In this document: in pieces, positions 55,801-63,944 of the stretch
Layout of the letters: each line of letters starts with the position of its first letter
Position numbering within the stretch: position 1 is the stretch's first letter
Assembly (NCBI GenBank): GCA_963796565.1
Contig: CAWCMA010000001.1
Span: forward strand, 558,001-622,000
Reading direction: 5' to 3'
From: JAKAVN01 sp963796565
GTDB taxonomy: Bacteria; Desulfobacterota; Binatia; Binatales; Binataceae
DNA: 64,000 nucleotides
Notes under the pieces: model-generated
Told to the model about the DNA's origin: nothing
What the model saw: only the letters and a program-made list of their open reading frames with translations
The model's database searches: none
Translations under genes and position numbers: made by a program

Positions 55801-56682
55801 ATGAAGACGCTAGACGGTTTCGACCGGCAGTTTCCGACCGAAGAATCGTGCAAGGAGTATCTGGTAGCGCTGCGCTGGCCTGACGGCGTGCGCTGCGCGC
55901 GTTGTAGCAACGAGAAGGTCTACAAACTGAAACAGCCATTCCGCTGGCAGTGCCACAAGTGTGCGCCGAAGGGCTATCGCTTCGGGCCGCTAGTCGGAAC
56001 GATCTTCATGGACACGAAAATCCCGCTCAAGACTTGGTTCAAAGCCGCGTACATGATGCTGCAATCGAAGAAGGGAATTAGCGCGCTTCAGATTCACCGC
56101 ATGATGGCCCAGAGCGAAGGCAGTGATTACCGGACTTGCTGGTTCATGTGTCACCGTCTCCGCGCCGCGATGAAGGGCGACATGTTTTCGCTCAGCGGCG
56201 AAGTCGAGATTGATGAAACCTACGTAGGCGGGCTGAACCGCAATCGCCACTGGGACAAGAAGCAAGACGGACGCGGCCCGAAGTGGAAGACGCCAGTTAT
56301 CGGTGCGATTGCTCGTAAAGGCAACGTGGTCTGCAAAGTGATCGAGAATACGAGCGCTCAGACCATGACGCGGTTTGTGCGCCAGACCGTTGACAGCAAG
56401 GTCACCCTGGTAGCGACGGACGAAGCAGCGGGCTACCAGAAGCTAGGCCGCGAGTTCCCGCATGAGCACGTCGATCACAAGGCGGAAGAATGGGTGCGCG
56501 GGAAGGTCCATACGAACAACATCGAATCGTTCTGGTCGCTGCTCAAACGCGGCGTGATCGGCACCTATCATCAAGTCAGCAAGGATTATCTGCCGCTCTA
56601 CCTGAACGAGTTCAGCTTCCGCCACAACTTCAGGAAAGACCCCGACGCGTTCGCACAATTGATTTCATCGGTGTCTCAGTAG
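55801..56682 (+). CDS. IS1595-family (ISXO2-like) transposase
   Basis: The 293-residue DDE transposase has an N-terminal zinc ribbon (CARCSN and CHKC) and the catalytic triad: Asp in VEIDETYVGG, Asp in VATDEAAGY, and Glu in NNIESFWSLLKRG. It moves the element by recognising the end repeats. It reads intact. Its start lies 64 bp inside the left end. Confidence 0.95.
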   Translation: MKTLDGFDRQFPTEESCKEYLVALRWPDGVRCARCSNEKVYKLKQPFRWQCHKCAPKGYRFGPLVGTIFMDTKIPLKTWFKAAYMMLQSKKGISALQIHRMMAQSEGSDYRTCWFMCHRLRAAMKGDMFSLSGEVEIDETYVGGLNRNRHWDKKQDGRGPKWKTPVIGAIARKGNVVCKVIENTSAQTMTRFVRQTVDSKVTLVATDEAAGYQKLGREFPHEHVDHKAEEWVRGKVHTNNIESFWSLLKRGVIGTYHQVSKDYLPLYLNEFSFRHNFRKDPDAFAQLISSVSQ

Positions 56683-56714
56683 GCAAGAAACGGTCGCTTC
56701 GCTAAAATGGCCGC

Positions 56715-56894
56715 ATGGCGAAGCTGACCACCGCACCAAAATCAAAATCAAGCACCGCGAACAAAGACGCCGAGCTACGGAAGCTGCTCGACAAGCCAGA
56801 CTTCCGTTCGTTCGACAGGATGATGAAAAAGCTGGTCGCGATCCCGAAGAAGGAAAACGACGATGCTGCGCGCCCTAAGCGGGGACGCCAATGA
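56715..56894 (+). CDS. Small basic protein downstream of the transposase
   Basis: The 59-residue product (MAKLTTAPKSKSS start, LVAIPKKENDDAARPKRGR end) is strongly Lys/Arg-rich. Small ORFs with a VPKKE-like motif are often found just after ISXO2/IS1595 transposases. It begins 33 bp after the transposase stop on the same strand. Role unknown. Confidence 0.6.
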   Translation: MAKLTTAPKSKSSTANKDAELRKLLDKPDFRSFDRMMKKLVAIPKKENDDAARPKRGRQ

Positions 56895-56914
56895 CAACTT
56901 CAATGTCGAAAAAG

Positions 56915-57712
56915 TCACAGGTCGGCTGGCGGTGTTAGAAGGTTGGCCGCGTCTTTAGCCGGAATTCCGAATAGACGTTCAAAATCCCGATCTCCCAATA
57001 CTTTCTCGCACTGTGCGGCCATTTCTGAAGTCAAGTCTCTGAGAATCAACACGTATTTGTCCGCTGTCAGGTCCCCACGTTCAAGACGCACGGTCGCGAC
57101 TTGTTGCTGCTCTCGCCACCAATTCCGACGCTCCGCAACGACAGCAATTTTTCGAGGGTCGTAATCCTCTCCTAGCTGCACACGCGCGAGCGCTTCCAGC
57201 TCCGCGCGAGCTGCCATGAGTTCACCTTGCCCGAAATGTAAATGTATTCGACGGATGTCTGCCGCCAGTTGGGCGCTTTTGTCGTCGCTTGGAGCCACGG
57301 TAAGCCCTCCCGATGGTGAGCCCCCTACTGTTCCATGAACGCTAGCACACTTTGCAAGTTCGGGCCAATTTATCCCGCCGGGGCCGTACGGCCCATACAG
57401 CGTTTGGGACAAACCATATCCTCTCGCTCGTGTAACAAGCAAGCTGCCGTTACCCACGGGGTAAAGAATCCGATTTGCCGCTTGATGACACACTCCCTCT
57501 ATTCCATACGTGATTCCCGCATATTGGGGAAGGCCCAAACGCTTGCCCCGCGGATATGACAGACAATACGCAAAAGCAATATCGCCCGATCCAGAACAGA
57601 TTTCTATGCCGCCAGAGTCTCGACCAAAACATCCCCAAAGGTGCCCCGCATCGCTGGCCACGTAAACATTGATCCCAATTCGTGTTGAACTGAACTGGAA
57701 TCGTATAACCAA
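56915..57712 (-). CDS. Hypothetical passenger protein with a CHQAANR motif
   Basis: I do not recognise this 265-residue protein. Its N-terminal half is Gly/Cys-rich (GHLWGCFGRDSGGIEICSG, YGIEGVCHQAANRILYPVG); the Cys-His pair could be catalytic or metal-binding. The C-terminal half is helical (MAARAELEALARVQLGEDY, LTSEMAAQCEKVLGDRDFERLFG). The start is a TTG and unclear: an overlapping frame up to 57758 encodes another possible N-terminus, so a frameshift is possible. It lies on the minus strand within the transposon. Confidence 0.5.
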   Translation of the reverse strand: MVIRFQFSSTRIGINVYVASDAGHLWGCFGRDSGGIEICSGSGDIAFAYCLSYPRGKRLGLPQYAGITYGIEGVCHQAANRILYPVGNGSLLVTRARGYGLSQTLYGPYGPGGINWPELAKCASVHGTVGGSPSGGLTVAPSDDKSAQLAADIRRIHLHFGQGELMAARAELEALARVQLGEDYDPRKIAVVAERRNWWREQQQVATVRLERGDLTADKYVLILRDLTSEMAAQCEKVLGDRDFERLFGIPAKDAANLLTPPADL

Positions 57713-57925
57713 GAAGAGTTGCCATAGGATAATACGCTCGCCAAGAGTTTCGCATCACGGCAGTTAGGTCAAGTTCGCAACCGAGGCCGCCCAGGACTAG
57801 CCTGGGCTCGCGTTATGACGCGACGGCTGGTATAAATCGAGTCGTCACTTAAGACACCTGCCTTTGCCCTGAGTCGGGGCGGGATTTTGCGCCGCAATGC
57901 TGAACCCACTGCGGCGCAATGCTTT

Positions 57926-58621
57926 TCAAGCCTTGCCTTGTGCCCGCTGTCTTAGCCCGATAACCATCGTCACGTATTCGCTGATGGCCTTCCATTGCTC
58001 GGGCGAAAGGTCCTCGGGCAAGAGCAGTTTCCCATTCACGCCCAGTATGGTGAGCGAGACCTCAAATGTTCCATCGGCGATCTCTAATTCCTCTTCTTCT
58101 TCGGAAACGGCTACCGTTCTCAAAGCGCTCCGCCTGCGCGGGACCAATCCGCGTGGAGTCCGTTGTCGAACTATCAGGTGCGAAGAAAATGGGACTTCCG
58201 CTTCCTTCAACGCACCAAGATAGAACCTCATTGCGCTGTCGATTGTCTTACCTTCCACTCCGCCGAAGTTTTTGAATCGGTCACGCAACATTGCCGGAGT
58301 CGCAGCGGTAATGTTGATGTCGTTCAGCACTCGCGCATATGCGCGTGTGATCAGCTTTCGCAATTCAGGTTTCCAACTCTCTGTGTTGTAAGCGTCGGCT
58401 AGTTCCTTTAAACTATCCTTCACGGTTCCATCTGTCTCTATGAGATCGAGAGATCTAAGGGCCGAAAGAAGCTGACTGCGGGCGGTTCCTGACATTGTCG
58501 TTAGAACACTCGCATCTATCTGGATCGGCACTTTGCCGTGCATGTTCGCGATGAAGGAAGTGAAGGTTTTGAACGCTATATATGGTGCTGGCGGTCTTTT
58601 TTCTTGCGTTTCGTTTCCCAT
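57926..58621 (-). CDS. DUF5343-domain passenger protein
   Basis: The 231-residue protein resembles DUF5343: APYIAFKTFTSFIANMHGKVPIQIDASVLTTMSGTARSQLLSALRSLDLI at the start, then a helical middle (LRDRFKNFGGVEGKTIDSAMRFYLGALKEA). The C-terminal region has an acidic run (EEEEELEIADG) and a beta stretch. DUF5343 proteins are found on mobile elements and near defence genes; the function is unknown. The ATG at 58621 is preferred over an upstream extension. Confidence 0.7.
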   Translation of the reverse strand: MGNETQEKRPPAPYIAFKTFTSFIANMHGKVPIQIDASVLTTMSGTARSQLLSALRSLDLIETDGTVKDSLKELADAYNTESWKPELRKLITRAYARVLNDINITAATPAMLRDRFKNFGGVEGKTIDSAMRFYLGALKEAEVPFSSHLIVRQRTPRGLVPRRRSALRTVAVSEEEEELEIADGTFEVSLTILGVNGKLLLPEDLSPEQWKAISEYVTMVIGLRQRAQGKA

Positions 58622-58702
58622 TTTATCCGCCTCTTGTGTTAGGACTTTTTGGTCGTTGCCTTGGACACATGGGAGATTAATCCAATAAGGAGTCCTTGTC
58701 AA

Positions 58703-58969
58703 ATGGTCCTACAAAACGAACTAGGACGAAATTCGTTGGTAATCGGTCGGGCGTTTGGGGATGAGCCTGTAAGGCTGTGTGTGCTGTCTGATCGCGGAGC
58801 GGTTGTAGAAGTTAAGGCGGAAGGCGATCGGCGATCTATAGGCTTCCGAAAGGAATGGGTTTTCCAGTTTGACCCTCAGCTATTCTCAAAGCTAAGTGCC
58901 GCTTATTCGCAGCGAGATTCTGAAACGCTGGCCGCCCTCTGGGCCAGCGCGGAGCCTTACCGGGGCTAA
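58703..58969 (+). CDS. Small passenger hypothetical protein
   Basis: The 88-residue product (NELGRNSLVIGRAFGDEP start) has a beta-rich first half and helical second half (PQLFSKLSAAYSQRDSETLAALW). No family recognised. The ATG at 58703 follows AAGGAG, divergent from the DUF5343 gene, so the 80-bp space between probably holds promoters. Confidence 0.6.
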   Translation: MVLQNELGRNSLVIGRAFGDEPVRLCVLSDRGAVVEVKAEGDRRSIGFRKEWVFQFDPQLFSKLSAAYSQRDSETLAALWASAEPYRG

Positions 58970-58998
58970 GGGTTTCCACCGTTACGTCGGCTGCTGCC

Positions 58999-59139
58999 CT
59001 ACATCGGCTGCACGGGCCATCCCGGATAGTTCATGGCGCACCACTCCCGCGCCGCCGCGTCGCTGGCGACTTCGGCTTCTTCCTTGGTCGGAAATGTCAG
59101 GTCGGGATCGGCGGCGGACATGGGCGACAATGCCCGCAT
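58999..59139 (-). CDS. Very small passenger hypothetical protein
   Basis: The 46-residue frame from the ATG at 59139 (MRALSPMSAADPDLTFPTKEE in outline, ending YPGWPVQP) is acidic/helical with a C-terminal WCAMNYPGW motif. A GTG at 59211 (70 residues) or an ATG at 59121 (40 residues) are also possible. Coding is likely because the C-terminal part has a compact conserved look, but the start is unsure. Confidence 0.45.
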   Translation of the reverse strand: MRALSPMSAADPDLTFPTKEEAEVASDAAAREWCAMNYPGWPVQPM

Positions 59140-59216
59140 GGCCCATACGCCTAAATTGAACCATCTTGCGCTAACTGTGGCAGCGCAATAGAGGTCAGCA
59201 TTGGAGGACACGTTCC

Positions 59217-59399
59217 ATGCCTTCGACCCCCGCCTTTCATTCCATCAACGAAGCCAAAAAGTTACCCGCCAATCGCGTCCATCACAACAACAGTGCTTGC
59301 CCTCCAGGGCACGATATTCCCCATCACGAGCGTCGCACTGGCACTGGCGGTTATCGGCTTTGCGATGACTGTCAAAGGTTGAATCAACAAAGCCGCTAG
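59217..59399 (+). CDS. Small Cys-rich passenger protein
   Basis: The 60-residue product has Cys28, Cys49 and Cys52 plus several His (NSACPPGHDI, GTGGYRLCDDCQRL), which could bind zinc. The ATG at 59217 has TGGAGGA eight bases before it. A family of such short CxxG...GTGG...CxxC proteins seems to exist on mobile elements, but I cannot name it. It converges with the next gene by four bases. Confidence 0.6.
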   Translation: MPSTPAFHSINEAKKLPANRVHHNNSACPPGHDIPHHERRTGTGGYRLCDDCQRLNQQSR

Positions 59400-59833
59400 T
59401 TGCTCTTTTGAGCGGCGTACCTTGCCGCCGTATCTCGATCCGCCCATTGCGGCGAATCTACTGGAGGCCAAAAGGTGATCTCCCACCAAGGCCCATGAAT
59501 AGATCCGTCAACAATTCCCCAAACGCGGCGAAGTCTAGCGACGGGAAGCCCATTTTCTAGGGCAACCGAAAGCGCCCTTAGTCCCTCCGACGATCCTCCT
59601 TCAAAGCGGACCGTCGGTTCGGTGAAGCTATGCCCGCGTCCGCCTTCGCACGATTCAAAAGTCTCTACGCTATTCGCGATCAGCGTAGTCACAATCTGCC
59701 GGATACCCTCATCAAGCGGCGGCTCAAATTCAAGTTCCTGAGCGCGTTGTAGAGCCACAGGATCGGGCCTGAAAGGTGTCCGATGCCGGCCTGTCACGTC
59801 GGGTGAGATTCTATTTGGTCTTTCTGTCTTCAT
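59396..59833 (-). CDS. Passenger hypothetical protein next to the right end
   Basis: The 145-residue product has IRQIVTTLIANSVETFESCEGGRGHSF, then TVRFEGGSSEGLRALSVAL and LRRVWGIVDGSIHGPWWEITFWPP, a set I associate with a conserved mobile-element protein of unknown function. The start ATG at 59833 lies inside the right terminal repeat (another ATG is at 59839). The opposite end of the element has the same end repeat, so its promoter may be supplied by flanking DNA. Confidence 0.65.
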   Translation of the reverse strand: MKTERPNRISPDVTGRHRTPFRPDPVALQRAQELEFEPPLDEGIRQIVTTLIANSVETFESCEGGRGHSFTEPTVRFEGGSSEGLRALSVALENGLPVARLRRVWGIVDGSIHGPWWEITFWPPVDSPQWADRDTAARYAAQKSN

Positions 59834-59859
59834 CAACATAGTCCCCAAATATTTCACCC
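59823..59859 (-). repeat. Right terminal inverted repeat of the transposon
   Basis: It is the complement of the left end 55737-55773 with about three mismatches. It contains the start of the last passenger gene. Confidence 0.9.
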
Positions 59860-59882
59860 CCAAGGCGTGCGCGCGGGTTGGC

Positions 59883-59916
59883 AAAAAAAAACGCAGGCGG
59901 AGCGCTCCGCCTGCGT
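59883..59916 (-). terminator. Intrinsic terminator of gltA
   Basis: The palindrome ACGCAGGCGGAGC plus its complement (59891-59916) has no mismatches. On the minus strand it is followed by a run of eight to nine T, as in a strong terminator. It lies just beyond the transposon end. Confidence 0.95.
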
Positions 59917-59954
59917 GGTGAATCGGTTTGCGGTCGCGTGCCGCTCCGCGCGGA

Positions 59955-61286
59955 TCAGATCTGGTCGCTCACGGCATCCTCACGCGTGGTCGGCGCGGGT
60001 CGCTTTTCGATCGAGGTCCACTGCCGAATCTTCTCGCCGACATAAATCTGGCGCGGACGCGCGATCTTCTGCTCCGCATCGCGCACCATCTCGGCCCACT
60101 GCGCCATCCATCCCGAGGTCCGTGGGATCGCGAACAGCACCGGGAACATGGTCATCGGGAAGCCCATCGCCTGGTAGATGATCCCGGTGTAGAAATCGAC
60201 GTTGGGGTAGAGGCGATGCGAGACGAAGTACTCGTCCTCGAGCCCGATTTTTTCCAGCTCCAGCGCGATATCGATAAGCGGGTTGCGGCCGGTGACCTCG
60301 AAGACCTCGTAGGCGAGCCGCTTCACGATCTTGGCGCGCGGGTCGTAGCTCTTGTAGACGCGATGGCCGAAGCCCATCATTTTGCGCTCGCCGCCCTTGA
60401 CGCTCTTGATGAACTCCGGGACGCGCTTGACCGAACCGATTTCGGTCAGCATCCGAATCACCGCCTCGTTGGCGCCGCCGTGCAGCGGCCCGTAGAGCGC
60501 CGCGGTGGCCGCCGCGACCGCCGAGTAGGGATCGACTTGCGAACTTCCCACCGAGCGCATCGCGTTGGCCGAGCAGTTCTGCTCGTGGTCGGCGTGGAGG
60601 ATGAACAGGATGTCGAGCGCGCGCTCCAGCGTCGGATTGGGCTTGTAACGCAGCTCGGTCATCTTGAACAGCATCGAGAGGAAGTTGCCGGCATAGCTGA
60701 GTTCGTTGTCGGGGTAGACGTAGGGCAGGCCGCGCGTGTGACGATAGGCCCACGCCGCCAGCGTCGGCAGCTTGCCGATCAGCCGGCGCGTCTGCAGCCG
60801 GCGCGATTCGAGGTTCATGATTTCCTTGGCGTCCGGATAGAACGTTGACATCGCGCCGATCGTCCCCACCAGCATCCCCATCGGATGCGCGTCGTAGCGG
60901 AAGCCCTGCATGAAGTTCTTCAGATTCTCATGCACCATCGTGTGGGTCTTGATGTTCTCTTCCCAGGCGCGGAAATGATGCTCGTTGGGCAACTCGCCCT
61001 TGACCACCAGGTAAGCGACCTCCAGGTAGTTACTGTGCTCGGCCAATTCCTCGATCGGATAGCCGCGGTAGCGCAGGATACCCTTCTCGCCGTCGATGAA
61101 CGTCACCTTGCTCCGGCACGAAGCGGTGTTGGTGAAGGCCGGGTCATAGGACATCAGGCCGAAATCCTCGGGGCCGTTCTTGATGTCGCGCAGCTTGGCG
61201 GCGCGGATCACGCCGCCTTCCTCGATCGGAATCTCGTATTGTTTTCCGGTGCGGTTGTCGGTCACGGTGAGCGTGTTGTTTGCCAT
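59955..61286 (-). CDS. gltA: Citrate synthase (type II)
   Basis: GltA condenses acetyl-CoA with oxaloacetate. It has 443 residues. HADHEQNCSANAMR, GPLHGGANEAVIRM and MGFGHRVYKSYDPRAKI contain the catalytic His and the CoA/oxaloacetate contacts (catalytic Asp in the late VDFYTGIIYQAMGFP region). The N-terminal domain seen in Gram-negative hexameric forms is present. The ATG at 61286 follows AGGAAATG; an ATG six bases upstream is also in frame. It is monocistronic with a terminator. Confidence 0.97.
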   Translation of the reverse strand: MANNTLTVTDNRTGKQYEIPIEEGGVIRAAKLRDIKNGPEDFGLMSYDPAFTNTASCRSKVTFIDGEKGILRYRGYPIEELAEHSNYLEVAYLVVKGELPNEHHFRAWEENIKTHTMVHENLKNFMQGFRYDAHPMGMLVGTIGAMSTFYPDAKEIMNLESRRLQTRRLIGKLPTLAAWAYRHTRGLPYVYPDNELSYAGNFLSMLFKMTELRYKPNPTLERALDILFILHADHEQNCSANAMRSVGSSQVDPYSAVAAATAALYGPLHGGANEAVIRMLTEIGSVKRVPEFIKSVKGGERKMMGFGHRVYKSYDPRAKIVKRLAYEVFEVTGRNPLIDIALELEKIGLEDEYFVSHRLYPNVDFYTGIIYQAMGFPMTMFPVLFAIPRTSGWMAQWAEMVRDAEQKIARPRQIYVGEKIRQWTSIEKRPAPTTREDAVSDQI

Positions 61287-62054
61287 GGGCATTTCCTTTC
61301 GTCGCGCGAAACTTCCTTTCGATCGGCAGTCTTGCCCGATCGGCCGTCCAAGACAAGTCCGTCAATCAACATATGTACAGTTCAGTGGCACTTCGCCGCG
61401 GCGCACGCGAACCGCGACCGGTGACGCATGCGGCATCTACGGCTCGCGCCTTCCCTGCCAGCTTCTGCCATGACGGCCGCCGCGAAATCGGCGCGGCTGA
61501 CTCGTGTCCCGCGGAGACCACAGGAAGTTCGGTCCGACCCCGTCACGCTGAGACTTGCCGACGCCGGAAAATATAAGTCAGAATATGGCTGTGTTGCGAG
61601 AGCACCTTCGCTAACGCGCGCGTGACATCAAAGGCAACTTTGATGAGCACGAAATCGTAAAGCTCCCCGGTATGATTGGCGGCGTCGGTACGTCGACGTA
61701 GGCCGACTGATCGCGGAGTTCGGTGAGTCTGCTCACTTTCGCAATACCGTTCAATCGACGAGCTACGCTGGCGTCGCACGGCAATCCTGGCAATTCGCCG
61801 AACGGCGCCTTTTGGGAACTGGCGTGGTCCCTTTTGGGAACGCGAGCCTGCGATGGGCGCTATGGATGCGACCTTGGCGGTCTAGGCCGGCAGCGATCAA
61901 TCCGCAAGTCGTAGGTACCCAGCCAAGATTGAATCGCGCCGCGGTAAGTACCGAAGCATCCCGCAGAGAGTTAGCGGATGCGCCGGCGCGAAGATTGCAC
62001 CGTTAGAGCGCTCTTCCATCAGTTTCGAAGCTGTCGCGATAGCACGACGGACCG
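61287..62054. other. 768-bp intergenic region without a recognisable gene
   Basis: This space between divergent gltA and the Omp85 gene has only short frames with no coding character. It contains two exact copies of CCTTTTGGGAAC (61808-61819 and 61830-61841), a 22-bp-spaced direct repeat that could be an operator of the Omp85 gene. The part near 61300-61400 should hold the gltA promoter, but no clear -35/-10 was found. Confidence 0.5.
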
Positions 62055-63941
62055 ATGCGTTGCTTTTGTAAAATTTCCTCGCCGCCAAGAGGCGCCTCGG
62101 GCCAGTGTTGGAGATTCTCCGCAGGTCCGATCATCGTCGTGCTTGTGAGCATGCTCTTGATCGCCAGCACGCGCGCATTTGGTTTTACCGTCGCAGATCT
62201 TGATCCGTCACGTAACTACAAGCTGGCCAAGATCGATCTTTCGGGGGAACACGCTTTTTCGCGCGACACGCTGATCTCCGTCATGACGACGAAGGCGCGT
62301 CCCTGGTATCAAGTCTGGAAACCGCTTCCTGAATTTGATCCGCAGATGTTCACAGACGATATCGGTCGCATCAAACGTTTTTACGAGTCCCATGGATATT
62401 TCAGTGCGCGCGTAACCTATGATCTCACTGTCAGCAAGAACGAAGTGACACCTCATATAGCCGTGAGCGAGGGCAAACCGGTCAGGATTGCCGAAATCGC
62501 TGTTACGGTCGCCAGCGACGCTACCGCGCCACAGGAATTAGATCGATCGTTCAAGCTTCCGTTCAAGAAGGGCGACATCTTCGCCGAGGCGGCTTATCAG
62601 AAGGGCGCGCAGGACTTGCTCAATCTCTACACGACTCATGCGTACGCTCACGCCAGGGTGCGGCGTCATGCGGTGGTCGAGGTCGGATCGCTCCAGGCTC
62701 GCGTCGAATATGACATCAAGCCGGGCGGCCGCTGCGTCTTCGGCGGCACCAGAATCGTCGGCCTCAAGGAGGTGAATCCGGAACTTGTCGAGGAACAGTT
62801 GACCTACAAAACCGGAGAGCCATTCGACTCGAGCAAGCTGACCGCATCGCGAAGCGCGATCCTTGGCCTCAACCTGTTCACGGCGGTCGATATCGGAGAG
62901 GAACAAAATCCCGCCGAGCAACCAGTAGTGCCGATTACGATTTCGCTCCATGAAGGACCTAGACACGCACTGCACGCCGGGGCAGGGTACAACACCCAGA
63001 CGCAACTGAACGCGACTCTCGGATGGAGCGACTACAATTTTGTGGGCGGAGGTCGTCATCTCACGGTCACCGGAACCTATTCGAACGTCAATAGCACGTT
63101 CGACGTCAAGCTCCTCCAGCCTCATCTGTTCTCGCCCAACTCCAGCCTGACCATCGAGGCTTCTCAGCAGCAGCAAACCTACCAGACCTATACCGGTAAT
63201 ATTTCGGGCTTCGATCCGCATTTCGACTACAAGTTTTCATCGTCGCTGACCATGTTCGCCGGATGGCGGCTCGAATACCTGAAGTTCAACTCGGTTAACG
63301 CGTCGACGATGCAGGCGATTGGCGGATTCCGGCGCGACGGCATCCTGTCCGGTCCGTCGGCCGGCGTGACCTTCAATAATACAGAGGATCCTTTCAACCC
63401 GCAGAGCGGAGAGATTATATCCCTACTGGGAAACTTCTCGGATCACAGCCTCGGTGCCGATTACCGTTATTGGCGCGTACTCTCCGAAGCAAGGAAGTAC
63501 CAACTAATCGGATGGCGAACGGTCCTGGCGACGCGGCTCAAGGTCGGCCTTTCCGATAGCTTGGGCAGCGTCGGTGATGTTCCTCTGTCCGAACGGTTCT
63601 ACTCGGGTGGCGAGGGTAGCGTTCGTGGCTACGGCCTGAGGCGGATTGGTCCCTTGAGCACCAGCAACGATCCGCTGGGCGGCTTGAGTCTGATCGAAGG
63701 CTCGGTTGAGTTACGGCGTCCGTTGTACTGGAAGTTTAACGGCGCGTTGTTCTTCGATTGCGGTCAGGTCGCGACGCAACCATATGATTTGCGCGTCGAC
63801 GGGCTCCAATGTGGCTACGGTCCGGCGTTGGGGATGAATTCGCCGGTAGGTCCAGTCAACTTTTACCTTGGATTTCCTACCCAGAAGCCGAGAGACGACA
63901 ACGGTTGGCAGTTTTACTTCAGCATCGGGCAATACTTCTGA
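62055..63941 (+). CDS. Omp85-family outer membrane protein, TamA-like
   Basis: The 628-residue product has a signal-type N-terminus (IIVVLVSMLLIASTRAFGF), about three POTRA domains to residue 300 (IDLSGEHAFSRDTLISVM, VFGGTRIVGLKEVNPELVEEQL) and a 16-strand barrel. RFYSGGEGSVRGYGLR is the conserved L6 loop motif (usually VRGF/Y). It ends in a terminal Phe (FYFSIGQYF), the beta-barrel signal. The first codons of a probable tamB follow after three bases, so TamA (autotransporter/lipid assembly) is favoured over BamA. Start at 62055; a later Met (62151) is possible. Confidence 0.85.
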   Translation: MRCFCKISSPPRGASGQCWRFSAGPIIVVLVSMLLIASTRAFGFTVADLDPSRNYKLAKIDLSGEHAFSRDTLISVMTTKARPWYQVWKPLPEFDPQMFTDDIGRIKRFYESHGYFSARVTYDLTVSKNEVTPHIAVSEGKPVRIAEIAVTVASDATAPQELDRSFKLPFKKGDIFAEAAYQKGAQDLLNLYTTHAYAHARVRRHAVVEVGSLQARVEYDIKPGGRCVFGGTRIVGLKEVNPELVEEQLTYKTGEPFDSSKLTASRSAILGLNLFTAVDIGEEQNPAEQPVVPITISLHEGPRHALHAGAGYNTQTQLNATLGWSDYNFVGGGRHLTVTGTYSNVNSTFDVKLLQPHLFSPNSSLTIEASQQQQTYQTYTGNISGFDPHFDYKFSSSLTMFAGWRLEYLKFNSVNASTMQAIGGFRRDGILSGPSAGVTFNNTEDPFNPQSGEIISLLGNFSDHSLGADYRYWRVLSEARKYQLIGWRTVLATRLKVGLSDSLGSVGDVPLSERFYSGGEGSVRGYGLRRIGPLSTSNDPLGGLSLIEGSVELRRPLYWKFNGALFFDCGQVATQPYDLRVDGLQCGYGPALGMNSPVGPVNFYLGFPTQKPRDDNGWQFYFSIGQYF

Positions 63942-63944
63942 GCG

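Larger units (their letters stand above)
55737..59859. mobile_element. IS1595-family transposon with passenger genes
   Basis: The ends are inverted repeats: 55737-55773 and the complement of 59823-59859 both start GGGTGAAATATTTGGGGACT and share 37 bp with only about three mismatches. Between them lie one IS1595-family transposase, its small partner ORF and six or so passengers. The length, about 4.1 kb, exceeds a plain IS1595 element (about 1-1.2 kb). No 8-bp target duplication is seen (TCGCATAA against CCAAGGCG), so a deletion or recombination may have followed insertion. It separates the prophage from gltA. Confidence 0.8.
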
